Origin: Actinomycetes bacterium
Lineage (GTDB): Bacteria > Actinomycetota > Actinomycetes > Nanopelagicales > Nanopelagicaceae
Assembly (NCBI GenBank): GCA_025355765.1
Contig: JANXZB010000067.1
Span: 1-57,568 of the forward strand
DNA length: 57,568 bases
Reading direction: 5' to 3'
Of this stretch, positions 33,607-42,611 are shown piece by piece. Every line of letters starts with the position of its first letter. The first letter of the stretch is position 1. A program made the position numbers and the translations under genes. The notes beneath the pieces are model-generated. The model had not been told where the DNA came from and made no database searches. It saw only the letters and a list, made by a program, of their open reading frames with translations.

Positions 33607-34047
33607 CTAGTCGTCAGAGCCTGAGCCATCTTGGCCACCATTGCTCTGTTGTGAATCTCCACCATTGTCCTCTGATGGCGAAACCGAGACTCCAACTGAT
33701 GTCGAATTACCGCCATCGTCATCACCGTTGTCATCGCCACTGAGGGAAACACCTGCGGACAGGCCAGCGGACTGATCATCTGCGTCGTCGTCACCAGAAG
33801 TGGGCATTGTCGAAAGTGAGGAATTTGCTAGCCCTGAAGGCGCTTGAATTCCTGCGGCCGCAGAAATATCCGTGGAAATTGAAGGAACCGCTGGTGGTGT
33901 TATCGCGGCTGTGGCTGTAGCTGGAGCGGAAACTGCAGGGACTGGCGCAACTACGGAGGTGTCCGCAAATGCGTTCGTACTGACCACTGCGTACCCGAGT
34001 GCTACTACACCGGCCGTGGCAATCACCATAAGGTTCTTCTTCATCAT
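33607..34047 (-). CDS. Secreted Ala/Ser/Asp-rich acidic protein
   Basis: A 146-residue protein with a classic signal peptide (MMKKN start, hydrophobic ~6-22, likely cleavage after NAFA). The mature part is low-complexity: Ala/Pro/Thr-rich first, then clusters of Asp and Gly (SGDDDADD, GDDNGDDDGG) and a Ser/Gly/Asp tail. The Asp clusters resemble calcium-binding repeats of RTX- or thrombospondin-like proteins, but no regular repeat is visible. GAAAGGGA precedes the start. Function unknown. Confidence 0.7.
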   Translation of the reverse strand: MMKKNLMVIATAGVVALGYAVVSTNAFADTSVVAPVPAVSAPATATAAITPPAVPSISTDISAAAGIQAPSGLANSSLSTMPTSGDDDADDQSAGLSAGVSLSGDDNGDDDGGNSTSVGVSVSPSEDNGGDSQQSNGGQDGSGSDD

Positions 34048-34135
34048 TTTTCCCTTTCGTAAGGTCTGAGTACCAGAACGCTACGAAAGGGGGGTCCGTT
34101 ACAACGATCTTCCTGAGAATTCACCTCATTTCCAA

Positions 34136-34203
34136 GCCTGAGTGTTTGCGTGGAAGGTGAAGGTGGAGAAGAGATCCGTGCCTGAGTGTTTGCGTGGAAG
34201 GTG
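34136..34203. repeat. Pair of 24-base direct repeats next to ssrA
   Basis: The 24-base sequence starting GCCTGAGTGTTTGCG occurs at 34136-34159 and identically at 34180-34203 (44-base period). The pair lies 68-135 bases beyond the 3' end of ssrA, a common integration site for mobile elements, but no integrase gene is near. Origin unknown. Confidence 0.75.
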
Positions 34204-34270
34204 TCGTGAAATGCGGATTGGGCGGCAGAAGGGGTCAGGTTTCACCTTCAGCCTGAATGATTCTGGTGCA

Positions 34271-34643
34271 TGGTGGAGGTGCCGGGAATCGAACCCGGGT
34301 CCTTCGGTATCAATACAGGGCTTCTACGGGCGTAGTGTGTTTAACGCTTTCTCAGTCCCGGATCTCTTACACACGAGTATCCGACAGACTCATTCACGAA
34401 ACTGTTCTCTGATGCCGTCCGTGACGCCAACATCATGAAAAGCCTTCTTGCGACGTTAGACCCCGAATCGAAGGCTCACTCGGGCTAACGGACTAGGGAG
34501 CTCGCTTAGGCAGCGAGATCGAAGTCAGCGACAGTGTTTTTGGCGCTTATTTTTTTGCACAGGTTATTGGTTAACGAGATCATCCTGGCTTCCTCGGCCC
34601 GCTTCCCCTGACTCAACATCCAAAGTCGAGACCGTTCACCCCC
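34271..34643 (-). ncRNA. ssrA: Transfer-messenger RNA (tmRNA)
   Basis: The 3' end carries a tRNA-like T arm (CCGGG-TTCGATT-CCCGG) and an encoded CCA (TGGTGG at 34271 on the plus strand). The 5' GGGGGTG pairs with CACCTCC of the 3' acceptor strand. The tag reading frame runs from GCC at 34544 to TAA at 34506, giving the peptide AKNTVADFDLAA, whose LAA end is the ClpXP degron. Length is about 373 nt. The partner gene smpB lies just upstream. The exact 5' end is set from acceptor pairing. Confidence 0.93.
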
Positions 34644-34759
34644 ATGATTGGAGATTGAAGCGTTACTACATCGCTATGTAATTGTCTTTGGTGGTTACGG
34701 GATCTCTCCCGCGTTCTCATTGTAGAAGATGATTGCCCTATCGCGTAATGAGTTCTTTT

Positions 34760-35245
34760 CTACCGTTCGCCCGACTTTCCGGAACGACGTCGAGAGACCT
34801 CGCGCTCAGCTTCTCGACCCATTTCACGCTCAAGTAGCGCGGCCCGCTTGTCGTGCGACTTCTTTCCACGAGCAACCGCCAGTTCAATCTTGGCTTTTCC
34901 ATCCTTAAAGTAAAGAGTCAGAGGGACCAAGGTCAGGCCGCCCTCTTTCATCTTTGCGGTCAGTCGATCCAATTCATCTCGGTGAACCAAGAGCTTCCGA
35001 TCTCGCCTTGGCGGGTGATTGGTCCATGTTCCTTCGGTGTATTCGGGAATGTGCACGCCGCTCAACCAGAGTTCCCCGTCTTGCACCACGGCAAAACCAT
35101 CGATGAGGGATGCACGGCCTAAACGAAGGGACTTCACTTCTGTGCCGGTGAGGACAAGTCCGCACTCGTAGACATCTTCTATGGAGTAATCGTGACGCGC
35201 TTTCTTGTTCTGCGCGATGAGTTTGCGACCGACCTCTTTAACCAT
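34760..35245 (-). CDS. smpB: SsrA-binding protein SmpB
   Basis: A 161-residue protein that binds tmRNA and directs it to stalled ribosomes. It contains the beta-barrel motifs [29 protein letters not shown] and [29 protein letters not shown], with the basic C-terminal tail that probes the mRNA channel. It is transcribed towards ssrA, 116 bases away, and follows ftsX by 16 bases. Confidence 0.96.
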   Translation of the reverse strand: MVKEVGRKLIAQNKKARHDYSIEDVYECGLVLTGTEVKSLRLGRASLIDGFAVVQDGELWLSGVHIPEYTEGTWTNHPPRRDRKLLVHRDELDRLTAKMKEGGLTLVPLTLYFKDGKAKIELAVARGKKSHDKRAALLEREMGREAEREVSRRRSGKSGER

Positions 35246-35261
35246 TGTGGATCACGAAAAA

Positions 35262-36164
35262 TCAAACTTTGAGATAGCGACGTAGTGTAAATACCGATGC
35301 AATAATTGAAACGAACAGTCCTGTTCCAAGGAGATAGGCCGAGGCAACCCAGACTTCTCCCCACCCAAAGAATTTCGTGAAGGTCAGAAGTGGAGCAACA
35401 CGAGTGTCAATGACTTGCTTCAATCCTGCTAACAATCCCGTCGCAACCGCCCAACCGATAATGGCCGAGATGATTCCTTCCATCAAGAACGGAAGTTGAA
35501 TCGACAAAGAAGTAGCACCGACTAATTTCATAACACCGGTCTCACGACGTCGGTTGAACGCGGCAATGCGCAAAGTGTTGCTAATAAGAAGCGCAGCGGT
35601 GAGTACCGATGCAAGCCCCACAAGCAATGCGCCATTTCGGAGAACGCCAAGCAGTCTGAAGAACTTCTCAAGGATTGCGCGTTGATCTTGCACTACGTCA
35701 ACACCTGGTCGCCCGGAGAATGCACTAACAACAACTTGATACTGCGTTGGGTCCTTCAATTTCACGCGGAACGATTCAGGCAACTGATCAACGGTGACGT
35801 TCTGAGCGATTGCAGAATCCTTAAATCGTTCCTCGAAGCGTTGAAAAGCCTCTGATTGGGACTCGTAATAGACATCTTGCACGACGGGCAACGCTTGAAT
35901 ATCTTGCTGGATCTGTAATCTCTGGGCCGGTGTGACAACACCGCCGGAGCACGAAGGGGAATCCGAAAGCGAGCCGCAGAGATAGACCGAGACCTCGATC
36001 TTGTTATACCAATAGTCCTTCATGGCACTCACTTGCGAATTGGAAAGCAGGCCGATGCCAAGGAGCGAAAGTGAAATCGCAACCGTGATAACAACGGCGA
36101 AGGTCATCGTGAGGTTGCGGCGAAGCCCTATTCGGACTTCGCTTAGTAGAAACCGTGCGCGCAT
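35262..36164 (-). CDS. ftsX: Cell division protein FtsX
   Basis: A 300-residue membrane protein with an N-terminal helix (~20-42), an extracellular domain (~45-165) that in mycobacteria activates the hydrolase RipC, and three C-terminal helices from about residue 175. The conserved RRETGVMKLVGATSLSIQLPFLMEG loop precedes the third helix. It pairs with FtsE to couple division to septal peptidoglycan hydrolysis. It lies 12 bases downstream of ftsE. Confidence 0.95.
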   Translation of the reverse strand: MRARFLLSEVRIGLRRNLTMTFAVVITVAISLSLLGIGLLSNSQVSAMKDYWYNKIEVSVYLCGSLSDSPSCSGGVVTPAQRLQIQQDIQALPVVQDVYYESQSEAFQRFEERFKDSAIAQNVTVDQLPESFRVKLKDPTQYQVVVSAFSGRPGVDVVQDQRAILEKFFRLLGVLRNGALLVGLASVLTAALLISNTLRIAAFNRRRETGVMKLVGATSLSIQLPFLMEGIISAIIGWAVATGLLAGLKQVIDTRVAPLLTFTKFFGWGEVWVASAYLLGTGLFVSIIASVFTLRRYLKV

Positions 36165-36176
36165 GTAACTTCTCCC

Positions 36177-36866
36177 TTAACCGGTGTATCCATAGACGCC
36201 GCGAACTTGATCGCGAATGACATGTCCTGCATCGAGTTCGATGACTCGCTTTCGCATCTGGTCCACGATTCCTGAATCGTGGGTGGCCATAACAACGGTT
36301 GTGCCTTCTCGGTTGATCCGGTCGAGCAATTTCATGATTCCCACGCTGGTGGCGGGGTCGAGGTTTCCGGTTGGCTCATCGGCAATCAGGATGGCCGGGC
36401 GGCTGACGTATGCCCGAGCGATTGCCACGCGCTGCTGCTCGCCACCTGAAATCTCACTTGGACGGCGATCTCCCTTGTCCTCAAGGCCCACGAGTTCAAG
36501 GACCTCGGGAACTTCGCGGGCGATCTCCTTCTTGGAGTAGCCAAGGACGTGAAGGGTGAAAGCCACGTTCTCAAAGATGGTCTTGTTTGGCAGAAGGCGG
36601 AAATCCTGAAAGACGGTTCCGACCTGGCGACGCAACTCTGGGACTTTGTGGGTAGCCAGGGTGTTCAAATTCTTACCAGCCACGTGGATCGTGCCCGTTG
36701 TAGGGCGCTCCTCGCGAAGGACCAGGCGAAGGAAGGTGGACTTGCCAGAACCGGAAAGGCCGACGAGAAAGACAAACTCACCTTTGACCACTTCGAGGTT
36801 GACGCTATCCAGCGCCGCCTTCTCTTGGCCAGGGTAAAGCTTGCTTACATTCTCAAAACGAATCAC
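36177..36866 (-). CDS. ftsE: Cell division ATP-binding protein FtsE
   Basis: A 229-residue ABC ATPase. Walker A is GLSGSGKSTFLRLVLRE, the signature EISGGEQQRVAIARA, and Walker B ILIADEPTGNLDP with switch His in MATHDSGIV. The N-terminal MIRFENVSKLYPGQ is the FtsE block. The start is GTG 36866. The 201 bases upstream to prfB hold no other gene seen and should contain its promoter. Confidence 0.96.
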   Translation of the reverse strand: MIRFENVSKLYPGQEKAALDSVNLEVVKGEFVFLVGLSGSGKSTFLRLVLREERPTTGTIHVAGKNLNTLATHKVPELRRQVGTVFQDFRLLPNKTIFENVAFTLHVLGYSKKEIAREVPEVLELVGLEDKGDRRPSEISGGEQQRVAIARAYVSRPAILIADEPTGNLDPATSVGIMKLLDRINREGTTVVMATHDSGIVDQMRKRVIELDAGHVIRDQVRGVYGYTG

Positions 36867-37067
36867 AAAGACTCCAAATGGGTCGACAACAATCTATGAC
36901 CCTAGTTTAGGCAAAGGGGCTTTACGAAATGGCCCAAAAGGGTGCCATTCCCCCCTCAATTTTCACTCAGATTCCGCTCCGCACACTCAGAAACCCTCAT
37001 TTAACGGGCTATGCCCTCAATGTGATGTGCAGCATCAGGTCAACTCGCGAATATCTGGGACCATCAA

Positions 37068-38183
37068 TTAGTCTGCGCGCCCCATCGAACTTCTACGCCA
37101 ACGGATTCCTGCCTCGATGAAATCATCGATCTCACCGTTGAGGACTGCGGCAGTGTTGCCGGTCTCGTGATTGGTCCGGAGATCTTTCACCATTTGATAC
37201 GGATGCAGAACATAGGAGCGCATCTGGTTTCCCCACGAACCGGAGTTATCGCCTTTGAGTGCGTTCATCTTGGCTTGTTCTTCTTGGCGACGGCGATCCA
37301 AAAGTTTCGATTGCAGAACTGCCATCGCGGTTGCCCTGTTCTGAATCTGCGACCGTTCGTTCTGGCATGAGACAACAATCCCGGTCGGAATGTGCGTGAT
37401 GCGCACGGCGGAGTCAGTTGTATTGACTCCCTGTCCGCCCGGGCCAGATGAGCGAAAAACATCCACGCGAATTTCCTTCTCGTCGATTTCGATGCGATCA
37501 CTCTGCTCAACAACCGGAACCACTTCCACGCCAGCAAATGAAGTGTGGCGACGGCTCTGGCTATCAAAGGGTGAGATGCGCACCAGGCGATGAGTTCCCT
37601 GTTCCACCGAGAGGGTGCCGTAGGCATATGGTGCCTCGACTCGAAAGGTCGTGGATTTGATTCCCGCTTCTTCGGCGTAGGAGGTTTCAAGGACATCGAC
37701 CTTGTAATTGTGCCGCTCGCAGTAGCGCAGATACATCCGCATCAGCGCCTCAGCCCAATCCGCCGCCTCGACTCCCCCTGCCTCAGACCGAATCGTGATC
37801 AGAGCGTCGCGGTCGTCATATTCACCGTTGAGAAGAGTCTGCACTTCTAATTCGCTGACCGCTTTCTTAACCGATTCCAACTCACGTTCTGCATCCTTCA
37901 AAGCTGCTTCATCGGATTCGTTCTGAGCCAACTCAATAAGAATAGGTAGGTCCTCAACGCGCTGGCGCAGGTCAACCAATCGCTTGATTTCACTCTGAAC
38001 ACGGGAGAGCTTGCTTGTCACTCTTTGGGCCGCCTCTGGATCGTCCCAAAGATTGGGGACGCCGGCTGCTTCTTCCAAGACCTTGGCCTCTTGGCGCAGT
38101 TTAGGAAGGTTGAGTACTTTCTCAATGGAAACGAGGGTGGCGTCTATCTCGGCTATCTCAAGATCATATTCACGCTCGGCCAC
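37068..38183 (-). CDS. prfB: Peptide chain release factor 2
   Basis: A 371-residue RF2 that terminates at UGA and UAA. The tripeptide anticodon SPF is present ([12 protein letters not shown]), the GGQ catalytic motif is [17 protein letters not shown], and the long N-terminal coiled coil is intact. The whole gene is a single frame from GTG 38183, so it lacks the programmed +1 frameshift that regulates prfB in many other bacteria. That absence is usual in actinobacteria. Confidence 0.96.
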   Translation of the reverse strand: MAEREYDLEIAEIDATLVSIEKVLNLPKLRQEAKVLEEAAGVPNLWDDPEAAQRVTSKLSRVQSEIKRLVDLRQRVEDLPILIELAQNESDEAALKDAERELESVKKAVSELEVQTLLNGEYDDRDALITIRSEAGGVEAADWAEALMRMYLRYCERHNYKVDVLETSYAEEAGIKSTTFRVEAPYAYGTLSVEQGTHRLVRISPFDSQSRRHTSFAGVEVVPVVEQSDRIEIDEKEIRVDVFRSSGPGGQGVNTTDSAVRITHIPTGIVVSCQNERSQIQNRATAMAVLQSKLLDRRRQEEQAKMNALKGDNSGSWGNQMRSYVLHPYQMVKDLRTNHETGNTAAVLNGEIDDFIEAGIRWRRSSMGRAD

Positions 38184-38217
38184 GGGGTAAGAGTACCCAG
38201 TTTCCTATCACCTAGGA

Positions 38218-38706
38218 TTACCGCGCTCGATCGCTCTCCGCCTCGACAGTGGCATTAATTTCGACAGAAGTGGCCGATTGCGGTAACCGAAACGGAAGAA
38301 CGGCACGAGCCGACGTTGATAATTGCACACGATTTCCAGTGCACGAGAAATCCGTAATCCATGCCTGCTGCAGTTCGGGTCGGTGAATACCGCCATCACT
38401 TTGCAGCCACAAATTGATCTCCTCAATTGCTTTTTGATATGCCACCTGACAATCAATGGGGATAGCGACGCCAGTGTCTCCCCGGTAGTACGAACCTAAA
38501 TCCACGCTTTGGGAAGCACGGATTGCCGCCGCCTCACTTACGTGAACGAGTGACTCTCTTGCAACGGAGATGGATGCAATATCGGTGATCAAGATCAACA
38601 AGACAACAGAGACCAGAAAGAGACCCATCGTGAGAACAGAAATCGACCCGTTCTCCTCTTTCAATCGATGAAAGCTCCTTCGCACTTCCTTGATGTTCAT
38701 TGCCAT
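38218..38706 (-). CDS. Tad pilus-associated protein, TadG/Rv3654c-like
   Basis: A 162-residue protein with one N-terminal membrane helix after a charged start (ENGSISVLTMGLFLVSVVLLILITD), typical of TadE/TadG-like pseudopilins or helicase-linked Flp proteins, followed by a beta-rich outside domain with several Cys. It is the last gene of the Tad run and overlaps the upstream tadE-like gene by ten bases. Starts at 38706 or 38700 are equally possible. Assigned by topology and context. Confidence 0.7.
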   Translation of the reverse strand: MAMNIKEVRRSFHRLKEENGSISVLTMGLFLVSVVLLILITDIASISVARESLVHVSEAAAIRASQSVDLGSYYRGDTGVAIPIDCQVAYQKAIEEINLWLQSDGGIHRPELQQAWITDFSCTGNRVQLSTSARAVLPFRLPQSATSVEINATVEAESDRAR

Positions 38707-39125
38707 GGCGAAACATATTCCTGAGCCGAAACCTGCACCGTTCGATGCGAGTTCGGTGCATCAAGAGTTAGCGTTCCGCGAACTCTTGCTCCAGGCGTCA
38801 AGCAAGGATTCGCCGAGCAGGTGAAAGTCAGGCGCATTGAGGCAATCTCTGGCCCTCGAAATCCAAGTCGCTCCCCACCATAGTTCAAAACCAGATTGGC
38901 GCGATATTGCGCATCCTCTATCGAATCAGTTGCCACATAAGCACGGACAACTTGGCGTACCAATGACCTGGCATTGATCTCAGAATTGCTCAGCTCTGCA
39001 AATTGGATGAGATAGATGAAAATCGGCAGGAAGAGGGGAATCGCAAGAATCACAAACTCCACTGAGGCGCTGCCAAAATCAGCGCGCAGACTTGAGCGAA
39101 GCTTTTCAATATATAAGTTGAGCAT
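38697..39125 (-). CDS. TadE-like minor pseudopilin, second copy
   Basis: A 142-residue protein with the TadE signature: SASVEFVILAIPLFLPIFIYLIQF, with Glu after a short hydrophilic leader inside a membrane helix, and then an outside domain of ~100 residues with a Cys pair. TadE proteins are minor pseudopilins of Flp pili. ATG 39125 lies two bases after the stop of the upstream tadE-like gene. Assigned by the helix motif and context. Confidence 0.75.
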   Translation of the reverse strand: MLNLYIEKLRSSLRADFGSASVEFVILAIPLFLPIFIYLIQFAELSNSEINARSLVRQVVRAYVATDSIEDAQYRANLVLNYGGERLGFRGPEIASMRLTFTCSANPCLTPGARVRGTLTLDAPNSHRTVQVSAQEYVSPWQ

Positions 39126-39127
39126 CG

Positions 39128-39490
39128 CTACGGTAGACGTTCCATGACGGCCATTCCTGACACCTCAGTGGAAGGAGTTGCTAGGCCGTTGAGAAAAGGC
39201 AGAGCAGGGAGCAGTCGCGGAAGGATCCGGCTGCGATGTGTCACCACGAGGCGCAATTCATCGAAAGAATTTGGTGAGGAAAATGAAATTACTTCATCAG
39301 AGTCGGGTACGACAGATGAGATTGCCTCAGCTGCAGCCGCACTTTGAGCGTATGTGAGGTCAAGGTTTCTGAAATTCACGGCAACAATCAATTCAGCGGT
39401 GATGAGAAAGAGCGCCATCAAGGGAATAACTACGAGCGCGCTCTCAACAACGCCTTCTTGATCGCGCCGAAGCTTCTTAGCGAATTCCAT
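39128..39490 (-). CDS. TadE-like minor pseudopilin, first copy
   Basis: A 120-residue protein with DQEGVVESALVVIPLMALFLITAE, the TadE-type N-terminal helix containing the conserved Glu after VVE, followed by a small soluble domain. It overlaps the pilin-like gene upstream by 14 bases and abuts the second tadE-like gene. The two TadE-like proteins differ enough not to be a recent duplication. Confidence 0.75.
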   Translation of the reverse strand: MEFAKKLRRDQEGVVESALVVIPLMALFLITAELIVAVNFRNLDLTYAQSAAAAEAISSVVPDSDEVISFSSPNSFDELRLVVTHRSRILPRLLPALPFLNGLATPSTEVSGMAVMERLP

Positions 39491-39758
39491 TCATCGAGTC
39501 CAAAGCATTTCGAAGAATCGCGGTGAGTCGAGGGGCAGCAATAGTCCATATTGCTGTTACCAATCCAGTTGTCATGAGAACAACTAGAACCCATCCGGGA
39601 ACATCTCCTCTTTCATTGCTCTGCGAATTGCATAGAACATAACGGTCCTGCATTCTGACTCTAATACCTTGGATGCGCATCTGCGCGTTGATAAAACTTC
39701 GAGCTACAAATCTCTGATTACGCTTTAAAATACTGCGAAATGCCTTTGCGATTTTCAC
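39477..39758 (-). CDS. Flp pilin-like protein
   Basis: A 93-residue protein. The C-terminal half carries NERGDVPGWVLVVLMTTGLVTAIWTI, a Gly-Asp processing-like site before one hydrophobic helix, as in actinobacterial Flp/DUF4244-type pilins; the N-terminal ~50 residues form an unusually long basic leader. GTG 39758 follows AGGAGA at good spacing, which supports the long form; internal ATGs would give shorter leaders. It lies between tadC and the tadE-like genes, the usual pilin position. Confidence 0.65.
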   Translation of the reverse strand: MKIAKAFRSILKRNQRFVARSFINAQMRIQGIRVRMQDRYVLCNSQSNERGDVPGWVLVVLMTTGLVTAIWTIAAPRLTAILRNALDSMNGIR

Positions 39759-39862
39759 GGACGGTCTCCTACTTTAAATGGTAAGTGCACAGTGCTCTCA
39801 CAGATGAATTCTTGACTTCTGATCACATGTGAAAATCGAACCTTGTCGAATTGTGTAAATCC

Positions 39863-40672
39863 TCAGGAGGCGAAGAGGTTGAGGTGCGTCAATGAGGGCC
39901 AGAGGGCAAAGAGCACAGAAATTGGAAGGATAAGGAAAACAACCGGAACCATCATGGATAGCTCGGCCTTACCTGCCTTATCCATCAATATGTTGCGTTG
40001 ATTTTGCCGGGCCTCCGCTGCGTGGCGTTGTAGTACCTCTATGAGAGGAGCACCACGCGACATCGCCGTCACGAGGGAGTCTACAAACCGGCGAATTACG
40101 ACCGAGTCAATTCGCCTGCCAAAACTATCCAGGGAATCCTGAAAGGAATTCCCGCGGCGTACTGACTCGATGACTTTCCTGAATTCAGAGCCCAATAGTC
40201 CTTTCGATCGAAGGGAAATTCGCGTAATTGCACCTAGCGGGGTTTCTCCGGCAGAGAGCGACAAGGTAAGCATTTCAATGACTGAGGCGAACTCGGCTTC
40301 AATGGAGCGACGATATGCGATCACTTCTTGGCTCAATTGGTGATCTACGAGAAAGAAGATTCCACTTCCAACCAGGCCGCTCACAATTATCGCGAAAGTT
40401 GGCGCCTTTATCGCGAAGAGGGTGATAGCGAAGATGGCAGTTGCCCCGATTGCAGCTTTTAGGAATTGCTTCATTCGGAACTCTTCATATCCATTCTCTC
40501 GACCGATTTGGGCCAGTCTGGATCGGACTCGACTTTTATCCGGAAACTCTCGAGCACGTTTGCGTGAGTTTCGAAGGAAGCGATCGGAGCTCTCCGAATA
40601 TGAATCATCCCTCCATACCAAGATCGCCAGAGCGCAGAGTAAGGGCGGGATAACTAGAACTTCGATCGACAT
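39863..40672 (-). CDS. tadC: Tad pilus assembly platform protein TadC
   Basis: A protein of about 269 residues of the T2SF/GspF type. It has an N-terminal membrane helix, a pair of helices around 90-125, a helical cytoplasmic domain with EFASVIEMLTLSLSAGETPLGAI and VDSLVTAMSRGAPLIEVL, and a final hydrophobic helix (MVPVVFLILPISVLFALWP). With TadB it forms the inner-membrane platform of Flp pili. ATG 40672 is chosen, five bases upstream of the tadB stop; the frame extends to 40741 inside tadB. Confidence 0.85.
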   Translation of the reverse strand: MSIEVLVIPPLLCALAILVWRDDSYSESSDRFLRNSRKRAREFPDKSRVRSRLAQIGRENGYEEFRMKQFLKAAIGATAIFAITLFAIKAPTFAIIVSGLVGSGIFFLVDHQLSQEVIAYRRSIEAEFASVIEMLTLSLSAGETPLGAITRISLRSKGLLGSEFRKVIESVRRGNSFQDSLDSFGRRIDSVVIRRFVDSLVTAMSRGAPLIEVLQRHAAEARQNQRNILMDKAGKAELSMMVPVVFLILPISVLFALWPSLTHLNLFAS

Positions 40673-40676
40673 ATGA

Positions 40677-41570
40677 CTACCCGAAAACCCGTGGAGGATT
40701 GGGTAATTGGCCGAGTTTTCCCATCCACAAGTAGGCCACACTGGTGAGAATCAGTCCTATCAGCAGAATCATTATTCCTCCCGGTTGAGCGAAGGATTGG
40801 GCCGTTCCAGGCTGACTCGAAAGGAGAAGGAGTAACAACCAGGGAGCCGCTGAAGACAGGTGAGCTGAGTTCTTGATCCAGCCGTGCTTGATCTCAATCT
40901 CCTTTCGCAGGGCAAGATCTTGTCGTAGAAAATCTCCCAAAGTTCTAAAAATTTGCAGTAACTCAGAGCCGCCCAGAGATTTGGCGAGCAAGATGGCTTC
41001 CAGAATTTGATCACTTCCTTGACTATCCAGCTTTGCTTTCAATCTCTCCGTGGCACCGACAAAATCACCACTGACAAGCAATTCCTGATGAAATGCGTGA
41101 ATATGCGGGCGAATCAGTTCAGGTCCGCGAGTGCTTAGCCCGACAAGGGCTTCAGATAACGAGAGCCCCGAATGGATTGCCGATATGAGGTGGTCAGTCA
41201 CCTCAGGCCAAATTTGAAGCATGGCGGCAGCAGCGCGGCGTCCCTTGTTTCGCATGAAGACCCAGGTAATAACAAAAGAGAAAATGGAGAATGGCATCGA
41301 GATGATCAAGGAATTTGTCCACGCCATTACTACAACGGTCACGGCCGCCGAACTCATCGCACAATTGATGAGTGTTCTGCTTTTTCCCGTCAGTGCCGTC
41401 AGGTGAGTTAACCCCGAACGGTTCCCTCCTTTCCATGCGCAAGAATTTCCTGGCTCCTTTGCCAGCAAGGCAATGCCCAGCGAACAGAGCGAACATGCCA
41501 ACAAGCCAACGAAGAAGGGCTGATTCATCAAGGGTGCCAATGGATTTAGAGAAGTTGCAGTCAATTTCAT
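40677..41570 (-). CDS. tadB: Tad pilus assembly platform protein TadB
   Basis: A protein of about 297 residues with the T2SF fold. Hydrophobic helices are near the N-terminus (~17-36 and ~70-100). The conserved region is VTDHLISAIHSGLSLSEALVGLS, then LLAKSLGGSELLQIFRTLGDFLRQD. Two terminal helices follow. ATG 41570 overlaps the tadA stop as ATGA, so it is preferred over TTG 41582. Confidence 0.85.
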   Translation of the reverse strand: MKLTATSLNPLAPLMNQPFFVGLLACSLCSLGIALLAKEPGNSCAWKGGNRSGLTHLTALTGKSRTLINCAMSSAAVTVVVMAWTNSLIISMPFSIFSFVITWVFMRNKGRRAAAAMLQIWPEVTDHLISAIHSGLSLSEALVGLSTRGPELIRPHIHAFHQELLVSGDFVGATERLKAKLDSQGSDQILEAILLAKSLGGSELLQIFRTLGDFLRQDLALRKEIEIKHGWIKNSAHLSSAAPWLLLLLLSSQPGTAQSFAQPGGIMILLIGLILTSVAYLWMGKLGQLPNPPRVFG

Positions 41571-42610
41571 CCATTCCACCAACTGGCAATGGGAAGGCCC
41601 ACCTTGGCAAATTTCTGGGGATGCGGCGGTGATCCAAGCCCGCGTTCATACGTGTCGTTGTTCCATAGCCAGAGAGTCTCGACTTCAATTCGATCATTTT
41701 CCATTCGACCCGTTACGGAGGCGACTTCAACGATACGCCGAGCCCCAGCGCTATCCAGGGAAACCTGAACGACTAGATCAATGGCAGCTGCAACAGTCGG
41801 GCCGATGAATTTCTGCGAGATATTTTCGCCGGCAAGAAGTGGAAGCGTCTGCAATTTAACAATGGCATCCCGAGCAGAATTGGCGTGAATCGTCCCCATT
41901 CCAGGGAGACCAGAATTGAGTGCAATAAGAAGATCGAGGGCTTCTGCTTCGCGAACCTCTCCGACGATTATGCGCGAGGGTCTCATGCGCAGTGATTCCT
42001 TAATCAGCCGGCGTAGTGGAATCTCTCCTTCCCCTTGCAGATTGGCGCTCCTTGTCTGCAAACTAATGATGTCGGGCAAATTAGGTTTTAACTCAAATAC
42101 TTCCTCAATTGTTATTACCCGCTCCTGCACGGGAATCGCTGATACAAGGGCGTTTAGCATGGTGGTTTTCCCAGCTTGAGTTCCGCCGCTAACAAGGATG
42201 TTTACTCCCGCTCGCACGCTATTTGCTAACAAAGTCGCGATTGATGGAGACATTGCCTCGCGTGTTGCCAGATCTCGTAGAGAGAGATTGCGCAGAAGAT
42301 GCTTGCGAATATTCACCGCCCAATGCTCTGGAGTGATTTCAGGGATCGCCACGTGAAGACGACTCCCATCGGGAAGCCGGGCATCAACAAATGGGTGAGA
42401 CAGATCAAGACGGCGCCCGCTCCACATCAAAGCTCTTTCAACTATGTTCCTGACATCTTCGCCAGAGAGAAGGAGATTGGTAAGTTCATTTTTACCAGCT
42501 CGGGCAATAAAGATTCGTTCTGGTGAATTGATCCAGACTTCTTCCACCTCGTTATCCGACATGAAGGAAGCAAGGGGGCCGAACGTCATTGCAAAATCTT
42601 GAACTGGCAT
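41567..42610 (-). CDS. tadA: Flp pilus assembly ATPase TadA (CpaF-like)
   Basis: A 347-residue secretion ATPase. Walker A is SGGTQAGKTTMLNAL (~141-155), the Asp box is RVITIEEVFELKP, and Walker B/His box are RIIVGEVREAEALDLLIALNSG with GMGTIHANSARDAI. It powers Flp pilus polymerisation. The N-terminal domain (VWINSPERIFIARAGK) is of the short TadA kind. No TadZ-like partner gene is beside it. A palindrome sits directly before its start. Confidence 0.92.
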   Translation of the reverse strand: MPVQDFAMTFGPLASFMSDNEVEEVWINSPERIFIARAGKNELTNLLLSGEDVRNIVERALMWSGRRLDLSHPFVDARLPDGSRLHVAIPEITPEHWAVNIRKHLLRNLSLRDLATREAMSPSIATLLANSVRAGVNILVSGGTQAGKTTMLNALVSAIPVQERVITIEEVFELKPNLPDIISLQTRSANLQGEGEIPLRRLIKESLRMRPSRIIVGEVREAEALDLLIALNSGLPGMGTIHANSARDAIVKLQTLPLLAGENISQKFIGPTVAAAIDLVVQVSLDSAGARRIVEVASVTGRMENDRIEVETLWLWNNDTYERGLGSPPHPQKFAKVGLPIASWWNG

Positions 42611-42611
42611 A

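Noticed and set aside
34142-34438. Plus-strand open frame of 98 codons across the ssrA 3' end
   Set aside because: It runs over the 24-base repeats and antisense to the tmRNA; the tRNA-like domain fully explains the DNA.
37068-38183. Possible programmed frameshift in prfB
   Set aside because: The whole 371-residue RF2 is one frame; there is no internal early UGA.
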